64,000 nucleotides of DNA from Betaproteobacteria bacterium (lineage in GTDB: Bacteria; Pseudomonadota; Gammaproteobacteria; Burkholderiales; Rhodocyclaceae), in NCBI GenBank assembly GCA_016705475.1, contig JADIYD010000007.1:1-64000 (forward strand). The letters are read 5' to 3'. The position numbers and the translations under genes are program-made. The notes under the pieces are model-generated. The model saw nothing but the letters and a program-made list of their open reading frames with translations, did no database searches and was not told the origin of the DNA. Shown here piece by piece: positions 45,969 through 55,088 of this stretch (position 1 is its first letter; each line of letters begins with the position of its first letter).

Positions 45969-47561
45969 ATGCCAACGCTAAACTGGATCGGCAAGGATGC
46001 CGTCGTCAAACACCACAAGGAAGTGCCGTTTCGTCTGCTCGAACCGGTGCCGGAACTCTCCTGCGGCGATGCGGGCAGCGGCAACCTGATCGTCCAGGGC
46101 GACAACCTGCACGCCCTCAAGGCCCTGCTGCCTCGCTATGCCGGCCAAGTGAAGTGCATCTACATCGACCCGCCGTACAACACCGGCAACGAAGGCTGGG
46201 TCTACAACGACAACGTCAATAGTCCGGAAATCCGCCGCTGGCTGGGCGAAGTGGTCGGCAAGGAAGGCGAGACGCTGGACCGGCACGACCGCTGGCTATC
46301 GATGATGTATCCGCGGCTGGTATTGCTGAAACAGTTTCTGCGCGAGGATGGCTCAATCTGGATTTCAATGGATGAGTCGGAAATTGCCCATCTACGCTGC
46401 TTGATGGATGAGGTATTCGGTCGGAACAAGTTTATTGCCTGTAACGCTTGGCAGAAGCGCTACTCTCGCGAGAATCGGGGGGCCATCGGCGATGTCCATG
46501 AGTACGTGCTCGTTTACGCGATAAACCCGGACTTGTTTCAGGCAACCCGAAATCGTATACCCATCGATGAAAAGCAGGCGGCGGTTTACAAAAACCCCAA
46601 CAACGATCCGAAGGGCCGTTGGCAGTCGATTTCAATGACAGCACAGGGTTATCGACCGAACCAGATGTACGAGATCGTCGGTCCGTACGGGAAAGCTCAT
46701 CGCCCACCTGAAGGACGCTGCTGGTCCACCATTGAAAGTGAGTTCCTTAAATTAAAAGCGGCTGGTCGCATCCACTTCGGCAAAGACGGAAATGGTGTCC
46801 CCCGCATCATTCGTTATTTGTCAGACATAGAAGGATTTGTGCCCTGGACTTGGTGGCCTCACGACGAAGTGGGGCATACCGACGAATCTCGCAAAGAAGT
46901 CCAAGATATTTTTGGAACGCAGACTGCTTTTGATACGCCTAAACCCACCCGTCTGATCCGACGCATCCTCCAAATTGCCACCGATAAGGACTCCCTTATT
47001 CTTGATTCCTTCGCTGGGTCGGGCACCACGGGCCACGCCGTATTGAAGCAAAACGCCGAAGACGGCGGCAACCGCCGTTTCATCCTCGTCGAGATGGACG
47101 AAAACATTGCGCAGAACGTCACCGCCGAACGCGTCAAGCGCGTTGCCACCGGCTACACCAACGCCAAGGGCAATACCGTAGAAGCTTTGGGCGGCGGCTT
47201 CCAGTTCTGCCGCCTGTCGGACGAGCCACTATTTACGGCCGAGGGGCAGATTCGTGCCGATGTCACTTTCGCCCAACTGGCTGAGTTCGTCTGGTTCGCG
47301 GAAACCGGCAGCGGTTACACGGGCCGGGGGGATTCGCCGCTGCTGGGGGTGCATGAGGGACGCGGCATCTATCTGCTCTATAACGGCATCCTCAAGGACA
47401 AATCGGTGGGCGGCGGTAATGTGCTGACCGGGCCGGTGTTCGACGTGCTGCCAAAATTTGCCGGCGCCAAGGTGATCTACGCCGCGGCCAACCGCATGGG
47501 TGGCCGCGCGGCGCGTGAGGGCATCACCTTCAAGCAAACCCCTTACGCACTGGAGGTGTGA
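45969..47561 (+). CDS. type III restriction-modification DNA methyltransferase (Mod)
   Basis: 530 residues. The catalytic motif DPPYNTG (in VKCIYIDPPYNTGNEG, about residue 70) comes before the SAM motif FAGSGTTGHAVL (about 345), the order of beta-class N6-adenine/N4-cytosine methyltransferases such as type III Mod. The middle (about 150-330) is the target-recognition part. Mod gives the specificity of the complex and protects host DNA. The Res gene starts 3 bases after the stop. The unit sits behind tRNA-Ala, a common place for acquired defence genes. The recognition sequence cannot be read from the protein. Confidence 0.92.
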   Translation: MPTLNWIGKDAVVKHHKEVPFRLLEPVPELSCGDAGSGNLIVQGDNLHALKALLPRYAGQVKCIYIDPPYNTGNEGWVYNDNVNSPEIRRWLGEVVGKEGETLDRHDRWLSMMYPRLVLLKQFLREDGSIWISMDESEIAHLRCLMDEVFGRNKFIACNAWQKRYSRENRGAIGDVHEYVLVYAINPDLFQATRNRIPIDEKQAAVYKNPNNDPKGRWQSISMTAQGYRPNQMYEIVGPYGKAHRPPEGRCWSTIESEFLKLKAAGRIHFGKDGNGVPRIIRYLSDIEGFVPWTWWPHDEVGHTDESRKEVQDIFGTQTAFDTPKPTRLIRRILQIATDKDSLILDSFAGSGTTGHAVLKQNAEDGGNRRFILVEMDENIAQNVTAERVKRVATGYTNAKGNTVEALGGGFQFCRLSDEPLFTAEGQIRADVTFAQLAEFVWFAETGSGYTGRGDSPLLGVHEGRGIYLLYNGILKDKSVGGGNVLTGPVFDVLPKFAGAKVIYAAANRMGGRAAREGITFKQTPYALEV

Positions 47562-47564
47562 GCC

Positions 47565-50279
47565 ATGACGACATTTGCCGCGAAAATCTACCAGTCGCAA
47601 GTGCTCGACAGCGTTGAGGCTTATTTCAAGGCCTGCCACGAACTGCCGTCACCGTCGATTGCCTTCACCGCGACCACCGAGCGCCTGTGGGGCCGTGGCA
47701 ACAGCTACAACCCGCTGTCGGGTTTTCCTGCCGATATGCCTTACTTCTGCCTGCGCGTGCCGACCGGTGGCGGCAAGACCTGGCTGGCGGCGAAGAGCGT
47801 GGCTCTGGTCAATACGCATTTGCTGCGTTGCGAGCACAGCGTGATTTTGTGGCTGGTGCCGTCTAAGCCGATCCGCGAGCAGACGCTGCGTGCCTTGCGC
47901 GACCGCCAGCATCCTTATCACACGGCGTTGCGTGAATCTGGGCCGATTACCGTGCTGGATCTGGATGAGGCCAAGAGCGTGACGCGGGCCACGCTGGATA
48001 CGTCGACGACGATCATTGTGGCGACGCGGCAGGCGTTTCAGGTGGAAGAGGAGGAGTGCCGCAAGGTGTATCAGTCGAGCGGCGCGCTGATGCATCACTT
48101 CGACAATCTGTCGCCAACGCAGCGCGACGGATTGTTGTCTGAAGGTCAGGGCGCGGAGCGAATTACGCCTTATTCGCTGGCCAACGTGTTGCGGCTGCGC
48201 CGGCCCTTCGTGGTCGTCGATGAGGCGCACAACAACCGCACTGAACTGGCCTTCGACATGCTGGCCCGCTTTCGTCCCAGCGGCATCATGGAGCTGACCG
48301 CCACGCCCGATCTGGAGCGCACGCCCAGCAATGTGCTGCACAGCGTGTCCGCCGCCGAGTTGAAGGCGGAGGAAATGATCAAGCTGCCGGTGGTGCTTGA
48401 AACTGAGTCGAACTGGCAGCAGTGTCTGGCCGATGCCATCGGTCGCCGCGATGCGTTGCACAAATTGGCCGACGACGAACGTCGGGCGGGCGCGGCTTAC
48501 TTGCGGCCATTGGTGCTCATTCAGTCGGAACCCCGCCGGGCGGGTGTGGATACGCTGGATTTCGAGCGTGTGCGCAACGAGTTGATTAGCAACCATGGCA
48601 TTCCCGCCAGCGAGATTATCGTGGCGACCGGCGAGGAAAAGGGACTGGAGCAGATCGACGCGGATTTCAAGCTGGGCATTGCCGACCCGAGTTGCCCGGT
48701 GAAATTTGTCATCACCCAGAAGGCGCTGGCCGAAGGCTGGGACTGCCCATTTGCCTACATCCTGGTCAGCATGGCCTCGCTGCATTCGGCTACGGCGGTC
48801 GAGCAATTGCTCGGGCGCGTCTTGCGGCAACCGGGGGCGAGTCATCGGCAGGCGCGGGCGCTGAATCAGTCCTATGCCTTCGTTGTTTCACGCAACTTTG
48901 CCGAAACGGCCAGCGCCTTGCGTGACCGCCTGGTGGCCGGGGCTGGTTTCGAGCGGCGCGAGGTGAACGAGTTTGTGACAGCGGCCAGGGCCGAACAGTC
49001 GCGACTGGATCTGGAAGGGCATGCCGGGCGCGTTGTCGTTCGGCCGGTGGCGATTACCTTGTCGGAGAAGCCCGATCTCAAGAGCGTGCCCAAGCCGATC
49101 CGCGACAAGGTGAGTTGGGATGGCAAGTTGAATACGCTGACCATCAGCACGCCGCTGACCGTGGATGAGGCTGAAACACTCAAGGCATCGGTAACGTCAG
49201 AAACAGCGGCGGCGGCTATCGTTGAAGCCGCCGAAGTCAGCCGGACCACGGCCATCGAGTTTTTCCAGACGCCGGCCGAACTGGGTAAACGCTTTAGTGT
49301 TCCGCAACTGGCGCTGCGCATTCAGGGTGAGCTCGTTTTGTTCGATGACCCGGAAGTGCTGGAGTATCCGTGGGATCTCTCGCCGTACGATGCCGCCCCA
49401 ACGGCCGATGACCTGAGTGCGCTCGGTGCTGGTCTCAAGGTTTCGGAGGGCGGCGAGATTGATGTGGACGACGCCTCAGGGCGCGTTGTTTCACGCTTTT
49501 TGCCCGATCTGCAACGGGACTTGGGGTTGGTGTACCAACCGGAAAACTGGGATGAGGTTCGCCTCGCTACCTGGCTTTGCCGCAACCTGCCGGAGCAAGC
49601 TCTCACCCACGCCAGCAAGCAGGCCTTTGTCGCCGCGTGGCTGACCGATCTGCTGAGCCGGGACGATGTCACGCTGGCTCGCGCTAACCTGCAAAAGTTT
49701 CTGATCCGCAATCGCCTCGAGGCACGCCTCCGCGACTTGCGTAAACAGGCTGTGGGAAAGGCTTTTCAGCAAACGCTGTTGAGTGATGATGCAGCATCCC
49801 GTGTCGTGGTGAGCGATCAATTTTCCTTCGATTTTCACCCGCAGGCCTATGCACCAAGCCGGGACTACGACCCGCGTACATCTGCCTACGGATACTTTGA
49901 CTTCCGCCATCACTACTACGGACGCATTGGCGATTTCGACAGCAAAGAGGAATTCGAATGCGCCTGTCAGTTGGACATCTGGGTGCAACAGGGCCGTATT
50001 CAGTTCTGGGTGCGCAATCTGGTGCGGCGCGAAGGGAGTTCATTCTTCCTGCAAAAGGCGGATGGGCGTTTCTATCCGGATTTTCTATGTCAGCTTCCGG
50101 GAACGGATGACCAGCCCGGGCCGATCCTCGCCGTCGAGTACAAGGGGGCTGACCGCTGGTTATCGGCCGAGGACGACCGACTGATTGGTGGGCTGTGGGC
50201 CAATCTTTCAGAGGGGCGTTGCCGGTTTGTGATGATCAAAGACAAACGGTGGGATGGGATTGAGGCGCATCTGGGGTGA
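47565..50279 (+). CDS. type III restriction endonuclease (Res helicase-nuclease)
   Basis: 904 residues, a superfamily 2 helicase joined to a nuclease. Walker A is RVPTGGGKTWLAAKS (about residue 70), DEAH-box motif VVVDEAHNNR, motif III ELTATPDLER, and motif VI region TAVEQLLGRVLRQPGA. The C-terminus has the PD-(D/E)xK nuclease: DGRFYPDFLCQL, then ILAVEYKGADRW (Glu-x-Lys). With Mod it cuts DNA between unmethylated sites after ATP hydrolysis. It is intact and near the usual Res length. hicAB follows, making a small defence cluster. Confidence 0.93.
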   Translation: MTTFAAKIYQSQVLDSVEAYFKACHELPSPSIAFTATTERLWGRGNSYNPLSGFPADMPYFCLRVPTGGGKTWLAAKSVALVNTHLLRCEHSVILWLVPSKPIREQTLRALRDRQHPYHTALRESGPITVLDLDEAKSVTRATLDTSTTIIVATRQAFQVEEEECRKVYQSSGALMHHFDNLSPTQRDGLLSEGQGAERITPYSLANVLRLRRPFVVVDEAHNNRTELAFDMLARFRPSGIMELTATPDLERTPSNVLHSVSAAELKAEEMIKLPVVLETESNWQQCLADAIGRRDALHKLADDERRAGAAYLRPLVLIQSEPRRAGVDTLDFERVRNELISNHGIPASEIIVATGEEKGLEQIDADFKLGIADPSCPVKFVITQKALAEGWDCPFAYILVSMASLHSATAVEQLLGRVLRQPGASHRQARALNQSYAFVVSRNFAETASALRDRLVAGAGFERREVNEFVTAARAEQSRLDLEGHAGRVVVRPVAITLSEKPDLKSVPKPIRDKVSWDGKLNTLTISTPLTVDEAETLKASVTSETAAAAIVEAAEVSRTTAIEFFQTPAELGKRFSVPQLALRIQGELVLFDDPEVLEYPWDLSPYDAAPTADDLSALGAGLKVSEGGEIDVDDASGRVVSRFLPDLQRDLGLVYQPENWDEVRLATWLCRNLPEQALTHASKQAFVAAWLTDLLSRDDVTLARANLQKFLIRNRLEARLRDLRKQAVGKAFQQTLLSDDAASRVVVSDQFSFDFHPQAYAPSRDYDPRTSAYGYFDFRHHYYGRIGDFDSKEEFECACQLDIWVQQGRIQFWVRNLVRREGSSFFLQKADGRFYPDFLCQLPGTDDQPGPILAVEYKGADRWLSAEDDRLIGGLWANLSEGRCRFVMIKDKRWDGIEAHLG

Positions 50280-50332
50280 GCGATGCTGACAGGAAACTGA
50301 TCTGCAACAGCATCACCGAGTTCCTCAGTGGA

Positions 50333-50367
50333 TTGATTCGCCAATCGCGGTGTGTATAATACACACA
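50333..50367 (+). promoter_or_regulatory. hicAB promoter with operator palindrome over the -10
   Basis: TTGATT at 50333-50338 and TATAAT at 50355-50360 are spaced 16 bases apart. The palindrome TGTGTATAATACACACA (50351-50367) covers the -10 and ends on the A of the hicA ATG. A site placed there would let HicB block both RNA polymerase and the ribosome-binding region; the leader would be almost absent. HicB binding is inferred. Confidence 0.7.
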
Positions 50368-50549
50368 TGAACAGCGCCGACATTATTAAGCAGTTGCTCA
50401 AGTCGGGTTGGGTGTTGAGGGGTGTGAAAGGATCGCACCACATCTACACCCATCCGGAGCGGGGCGGTCATATCAGCGTGCCACATCCGAAAAAGGATCT
50501 GGGCATTGGACTGGCCAGCAAATTGCTGAAACAAGCCGGACTGAAGTGA
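50367..50549 (+). CDS. hicA: HicA toxin (mRNA interferase)
   Basis: 60 residues, the usual HicA length, a dsRNA-binding-like fold: MNSADIIKQLLKSGWVLRGV, the catalytic His region KGSHHIYTHPERG, and the end SVPHPKKDLGIGLASKLLKQ. The active His is in GSHHIY. It cleaves mRNA when free of HicB. ATG 50367 is preferred to 50352 because the latter starts inside the operator and adds non-conserved residues. hicB follows 12 bases later. Confidence 0.95.
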   Translation: MNSADIIKQLLKSGWVLRGVKGSHHIYTHPERGGHISVPHPKKDLGIGLASKLLKQAGLK

Positions 50550-50561
50550 AAGGAGAAAGCC

Positions 50562-50951
50562 ATGAGATACCCGATTGCGATTGAACAAGGCAGTGACAGT
50601 CAAGCCTTTGGCGTTATTGTCCCCGATTTGCCGGGCTGCTTTTCGGCTGGCGATACCTTGGACGAAGCGGTTGACAACGCCAAGGAAGCCATCGATCTGT
50701 GGCTGGAAACGGTGATTGATGACGGCGGTGCTGTACCGTCTCCGAAGAACATTGCCGAGCACCAAGCAAATCCGGAGTTTGCCGGCTGGATTTGGGCTGT
50801 CGTTCCGGTAGATCTTGCAGCTCTGTCAGACAAGGTGGAGCGAGTGAATATCACCCTGCCGGCCAGGGTGTTGCGCCGGATTGATGCGGCGGCCAAGGCG
50901 TCCGGAGAAAGTCGGTCTGGATTTATCGCGCGTAGGTCGTTAGCCGCGTAA
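50562..50951 (+). CDS. hicB: HicB antitoxin
   Basis: 129 residues. The N-terminal partially degraded RNase H-like fold binds HicA: MRYPIAIEQGSD, then GVIVPDLPGCFSAGDTLDEA and AKEAIDLWLETVIDDG. The C-terminus is a ribbon-helix-helix DNA-binding part (VNITLPARVLRRIDAAAKAS), so this HicB can repress its own promoter; the palindrome over the -10 is the obvious target. AAAGGAG precedes the ATG. The pair may stabilise the restriction unit or act in phage defence. Confidence 0.95.
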   Translation: MRYPIAIEQGSDSQAFGVIVPDLPGCFSAGDTLDEAVDNAKEAIDLWLETVIDDGGAVPSPKNIAEHQANPEFAGWIWAVVPVDLAALSDKVERVNITLPARVLRRIDAAAKASGESRSGFIARRSLAA

Positions 50952-51046
50952 GGCTTGGGGAGATTGTTGTTTGCCGCTTAGTGAGATCACCTTGGTACGG
51001 TCATCCTTGCTTGTTGTTTGATAGCCCATGTTGGACCATGGAATGA

Positions 51047-51075
51047 TAAAAGGCCTGATTTTTCAGGCTTTTTTA
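51047..51075 (+). terminator. terminator after hicAB
   Basis: GCCTGA and TCAGGC around a four-T loop, with flanking A and T runs. It lies about 100 bases after the hicB stop. Confidence 0.8.
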
Positions 51076-51208
51076 TTTGCGCCGGGTTAGGGATTTCCCT
51101 TGGGGTGCTTGTGTTGGTGATCGAATCGCCGAATACTTTGTCCGCGTCAGTCTGACTGACTCAACAGAGCAATTGGTCGGAAAACAATAACGGATGGAGG
51201 ATCGAGAC

Positions 51209-51793
51209 ATGAGTTTGGTACCCAAGGTGCAAACGCACAAGATTTCCAGCAACATCACGCTGAGTGCTTCCGGATATAACGTGATTGGTGCCGAATCGCC
51301 GGCGATCGAAGCGATGACTGATTTTCTGCGGGTCAGCGTGGTCGTCATCTCGCCCGATGCTTTGGTGGTTGAGGCCAATGCGCAGATGATTTCGCGCGGC
51401 GTCCGCCTGCTCATGGTAACCAGCGCCAATGACCGGCTGGAAGGCCTGATCACGGCTCGCGACATTCTTGGCGAAAAGCCGATGCAAATTGCCTCGGCCC
51501 GCGGCTGCAAGCGCGATGAGCTGAAAGTGGCCGAGCTCATGACGCCCATTGCTCATGTCGATACGCTCTATTTGAAGGAAGTCCTCAACGCGCGCGTGGT
51601 GGATATTCTTGATGCCCTTAAGCGCCTCGGTCGCCAGCACATCCTGGTCGAGGACGTCGACGCGGCGACCGGCCTGCCGCGCGTCCGAGGCCTGTTCTCG
51701 GCCACCAACATTGGTCGCCAGCTCGGCGTGCCGGTGCTTGGCTTCGAGCTGGCCAGCACATTCGCGGAAATCGAAGCCGCACTGGCCAATTGA
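51209..51793 (+). CDS. CBS-domain protein
   Basis: 194 residues from ATG 51209, after a GGAGG. A pair of CBS motifs: VVISPDALVVEANAQMISRG with RLEGLITARDILG, and VAELMTPIAHVDTLYLKEVL with RVRGLFSATNIGRQLG. CBS pairs bind adenosyl ligands and act as energy or redox sensors. No catalytic domain is attached. The stop is 22 bases before the ATG of the CoA-transferase gene, or 1 base before its alternative GTG, so the two are probably cotranscribed and the protein may regulate acyl-CoA or acetate metabolism (inference). Confidence 0.85.
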   Translation: MSLVPKVQTHKISSNITLSASGYNVIGAESPAIEAMTDFLRVSVVVISPDALVVEANAQMISRGVRLLMVTSANDRLEGLITARDILGEKPMQIASARGCKRDELKVAELMTPIAHVDTLYLKEVLNARVVDILDALKRLGRQHILVEDVDAATGLPRVRGLFSATNIGRQLGVPVLGFELASTFAEIEAALAN

Positions 51794-51815
51794 GGTGACG
51801 GCACCTCTGCACCCG

Positions 51816-53798
51816 ATGACTGCGGCCTTGCGGGCGAGCGACGCCGGCAAGGTGGTTTCCGCCCGCGATGCCGTGCGCCTGATTCGCGATGGCGACACGG
51901 TGGCGACGGGCGGTTTTGTCGGCATCGGCTTTGCTGAAAATATTGCCGTGGCGCTCGAGCAGCGTTTTCTCGAGAGCCAGGCAGCGGACATCCACGGCCA
52001 GGGCAGCCCGCGCAACCTGACCCTGGTCTACGCGGCCGGGCAGGGTGACGGCAAGGATAGAGGCCTCAACCATCTGGGTCATGACGGCCTGGTCGGCAAG
52101 GTCATCGGCGGCCATTGGGGGCTGGTCCCCAAGCTGCAGGCGCTGGCGGTAGCCAATCGCATCGCGGCCTACAACCTGCCGCAGGGCGTCATCACCCATT
52201 TGTTCCGCGACATCGCCGCCGGCAAACCGGGGACGATCACGCGCATCGGGCTGGGCACCTTCGTCGATCCGCGCTTTGGCGGCGGCAAGCTCAATGAAAT
52301 GACGACGGTCGACCTCGTCCGGACGATGGAAATCGATGGCGAGGAATACCTGTTCTACAAGGCTTTCCCGATCCACGTCGGCATCATTCGCGGTACGACG
52401 GCCGATCCGGACGGCAACATCACCATGGAGCGCGAGGCGCTGACGCTCGAAGCGCAGGCCATCGCCATGGCGGCGCGCAACTCGGGCGGTATCGTCATCG
52501 CGCAGGTCGAGCGAATCGCCGAGCGCGGCACGCTGAACCCGCGCCAGGTCAAGGTGCCAGGCATTCTGGTTGATTGCGTCGTGGTCGCCGAAAAGCCGGA
52601 ATACCACATGCAGACCTTCATCGAGCCCTACAGCGCGGCCTTCGCCGGCGAGATCAAGGTGCCGATGTCGGCCATCGCGCCGATGCCGATGAGCGAGCGC
52701 AAGATCATCGCCCGGCGGGCGGCCATGGAGCTCAAAGCCAATGCCGTGGTCAATCTCGGCATCGGCATGCCCGAGGGAGTGGCCAACATCGCCACCGAGG
52801 AACGCATCATCGACCTCCTGACGCTGACCGCCGAGCCCGGCGTCATCGGCGGCGTGCCGGCCGGTGGCCTGAGTTTCGGTGCGGCGACCAATGCCCAGGC
52901 TATCATCGACCAGCCCAGCCAGTTCGATTTCTACGACGGCGGCGGGCTGGACATCACTTTCCTCGGGCTGGCCCAGGCCGACAAGCAGGGCAATCTCAAC
53001 GTCTCCAAGTTCGGCCCGCGCCTGGCGGGCGCAGGCGGGTTCATCAACATTTCACAAAGCGCCAAAAAGGTTGTTTTTGTTGGCACCTTCACGGCGGGTA
53101 ACCTCGATGTTGCGGTCGACGGCGGAAAACTACGAATTCTGGAAGACGGCAAGTCAGTCAAGTTCGTCGATGAAGTCGAGCATCGCACCTTCAGCGGTCC
53201 CGAGGCGGCGCGGCGCGGCAAGGAAGTCATCTACATCACCGAGCGCTGCGTTTTCAGGCTGACGGCGGCCGGGCTGGAACTGACCGAAATCGCACCGGGC
53301 GTCGATCTGCAAAAGGACATCCTCGACCGCATGGCTTTCCGCCCGATCATCAACGGCGAACCGGCTCTGATGGATGCCCGCATCTTCCGCGACGAGCCGA
53401 TGGGCATCCGGCCCGAACTGCTTGAGATTCCGATGGCCGAGCGGCTGACCTACGACGCCGGGCAGAACCTCTTTTTCCTCGATTTTTCCGGCCTCGACCT
53501 GCGTTCCAGTGACGACATCGGGCGCATCGAAGCAGCCGTCGAGGCTGCTCTGGCGCCCATTGGCCACAAGGTCAACGCCATCGTCAATTACGACCGCTTC
53601 AGCATCGTGCCCGAGTTGATCGACGACTACATCGCCATGGTCAAGGGCGTCGTCGACCGCCATTACCACGATGTGACGCGCTACACCTCGAGCACCTTCC
53701 TGCGCATGAAACTGGGCGAGGCGCTGGAGAAGCGGTTGGTCGCCGCCAAGCTCAGCGCAACGGCCGAGCAGGCCCGAGAGCAACTGGCAAAGCCTTGA
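51816..53798 (+). CDS. family I acyl-CoA:carboxylate CoA-transferase
   Basis: 660 residues, a fused alpha-beta CoA-transferase like propionate/acetate CoA-transferase (Pct/YdiF): the alpha part has ISARDAVRLIRDGDTVATGG-type VVSARDAVRLIRDGDTVATG and GFVGIGFAE, and the beta part has NLGIGMPEGVANIA and the catalytic Glu in TAEPGVIGGVPAGG. It moves CoA between an acyl-CoA and a short carboxylate. About 100 residues after residue 540 (DILDRMAFRPI onwards) are typical of the longer YdiF-like forms. ATG 51816 or GTG 51795 could be the start. An imperfect dispersed repeat may lie at 53111-53140. Confidence 0.88.
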   Translation: MTAALRASDAGKVVSARDAVRLIRDGDTVATGGFVGIGFAENIAVALEQRFLESQAADIHGQGSPRNLTLVYAAGQGDGKDRGLNHLGHDGLVGKVIGGHWGLVPKLQALAVANRIAAYNLPQGVITHLFRDIAAGKPGTITRIGLGTFVDPRFGGGKLNEMTTVDLVRTMEIDGEEYLFYKAFPIHVGIIRGTTADPDGNITMEREALTLEAQAIAMAARNSGGIVIAQVERIAERGTLNPRQVKVPGILVDCVVVAEKPEYHMQTFIEPYSAAFAGEIKVPMSAIAPMPMSERKIIARRAAMELKANAVVNLGIGMPEGVANIATEERIIDLLTLTAEPGVIGGVPAGGLSFGAATNAQAIIDQPSQFDFYDGGGLDITFLGLAQADKQGNLNVSKFGPRLAGAGGFINISQSAKKVVFVGTFTAGNLDVAVDGGKLRILEDGKSVKFVDEVEHRTFSGPEAARRGKEVIYITERCVFRLTAAGLELTEIAPGVDLQKDILDRMAFRPIINGEPALMDARIFRDEPMGIRPELLEIPMAERLTYDAGQNLFFLDFSGLDLRSSDDIGRIEAAVEAALAPIGHKVNAIVNYDRFSIVPELIDDYIAMVKGVVDRHYHDVTRYTSSTFLRMKLGEALEKRLVAAKLSATAEQAREQLAKP

Positions 53799-53881
53799 TG
53801 ACCGGAGGGTCATTAAGGGGCTGACATAGGCGCTGGGCAAGGTATCATTGCCGGATTGCTGCGGTCGACACAGGTTTTTGC

Positions 53882-55021
53882 ATGAAAAACAACTCTTCTG
53901 GCCCGCTCGCCGGGCGCAAGCTCCGCTTTGTCCTGCCCATTGCGGCTGTCGTTCTGGTTGGCGCCTATTTCTTGTCACGGTCGGATGCGCCGTCGTCAAC
54001 TGGCGCCAGTGAAGCTGCCAAAACGGCAGCGCGGCCTGCCTTGACGGTCAGCCTGACCACCCCGCAACAACTCGAATGGCCGATTGTCCTGCCCGCCAAC
54101 GGCAATGTCGTCGCCTGGCAGGAGGCGGTGATTGGCGCCGAGATCGCCAATTACCGGATCACCGAAGTGCGCGTGCAGGTGGGCGATGCGGTCAAGAAGG
54201 GTCAGGTTCTGGCCCGAATCGCCAGCGATACGGCGGCCAGCGAACTGGCCGAGGCCCAGGCGTCGGTGGCCGAGCTCGACGCCAGCGCAGCCGAGGCGAA
54301 GGGCAATGCCGAGCGGGCGAAAGAGTTGAAGGAAAAAGGCTTCTACAGTTCGCAACTCAATACCCAGTACCAGACGGCCCAGAATACGGCGCAGGCGCGC
54401 CTCGCGGCGGCTCGTGCGCGGCAGCAGGCGGCTGACTTGAAAATGAGCAAGACTGCCGTTCTGGCGCCGGACGACGGCGTGATTTCGGCACGCAGCGCGA
54501 CAGTCGGCTCACTGACACAAACGGGGCAGGAGCTGTTTCGTCTGATTCGCGGCGGCCGTCTTGAATGGCGAGCCGAAGTGCCGTCGGCCGATCTCGGCAA
54601 GGTCAAGGCCGGCGTCGTCGCGATGCTTACGGCGCCGGGCGGTGAAACGGTCAAGGGCACGGTGCGCACCGTCTCGCCGAGCGTTGATCCGCAAACCCGC
54701 AACGGGCTGGTTTATGTCGATCTGCCGGTGACTTCGGCCGTGCGGGCCGGCATGTTTGCGCGCGGTGAATTTTCTCTGGCGCAAAGCCCGGCGCTGACGC
54801 TGCCGCAATCGGCCGTCGTCCTGCGTGAGGGTTTTGGCTACGTCTTCCGGATGGAAGGCGAGGACCGTGTAGCGCAGGCCAAGGTTGTGCTCGGCCGCCG
54901 GCTTGGCGAGCGCATCGAAATTCTGTCCGGGCTGGAACCAACAGCGCGCGTCGTGGCGACGGGGGCTGGTTTCCTGGCTGATGGCGACGTCGTCAAGGTG
55001 GTCGACGGAGTTGCAAAATGA
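53882..55021 (+). CDS. RND efflux periplasmic adaptor (membrane fusion protein)
   Basis: 379 residues. An N-terminal membrane anchor or signal (LRFVLPIAAVVLVGAYFLS), a biotinyl-lipoyl-like domain split by a coiled-coil hairpin (RVQVGDAVKKGQVLARI, then AEAQASVAELDASAAEAKGN), a beta-barrel part and an MP domain (VVLGRRLGERIEILSGLEP). It links the inner-membrane pump to an outer-membrane channel; no TolC-like gene is adjacent. The permease gene starts 67 bases downstream, and most of that gap is a dispersed repeat. The substrate is unknown. The bases just before the ATG (53857-53880) also resemble the repeat core. Confidence 0.92.
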   Translation: MKNNSSGPLAGRKLRFVLPIAAVVLVGAYFLSRSDAPSSTGASEAAKTAARPALTVSLTTPQQLEWPIVLPANGNVVAWQEAVIGAEIANYRITEVRVQVGDAVKKGQVLARIASDTAASELAEAQASVAELDASAAEAKGNAERAKELKEKGFYSSQLNTQYQTAQNTAQARLAAARARQQAADLKMSKTAVLAPDDGVISARSATVGSLTQTGQELFRLIRGGRLEWRAEVPSADLGKVKAGVVAMLTAPGGETVKGTVRTVSPSVDPQTRNGLVYVDLPVTSAVRAGMFARGEFSLAQSPALTLPQSAVVLREGFGYVFRMEGEDRVAQAKVVLGRRLGERIEILSGLEPTARVVATGAGFLADGDVVKVVDGVAK

Positions 55022-55047
55022 GCCGTTTTTTCCGGTTGACCGTGGAA
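55022..55047 (-). repeat. dispersed CGGTCRACCG/A-run repeat inside the RND operon
   Basis: On the minus strand TTCCACGGTCAACCGGAAAA then AACGGC: 26 bases identical to the copies at 33163 and 45667. It starts at the base after the adaptor stop codon, so the repeat lies in the mRNA between adaptor and permease. Confidence 0.88.
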
Positions 55048-55088
55048 TTCCGTTTGGCGGCTGCGAAGGCTGCCGAGGGTGTGACGCG

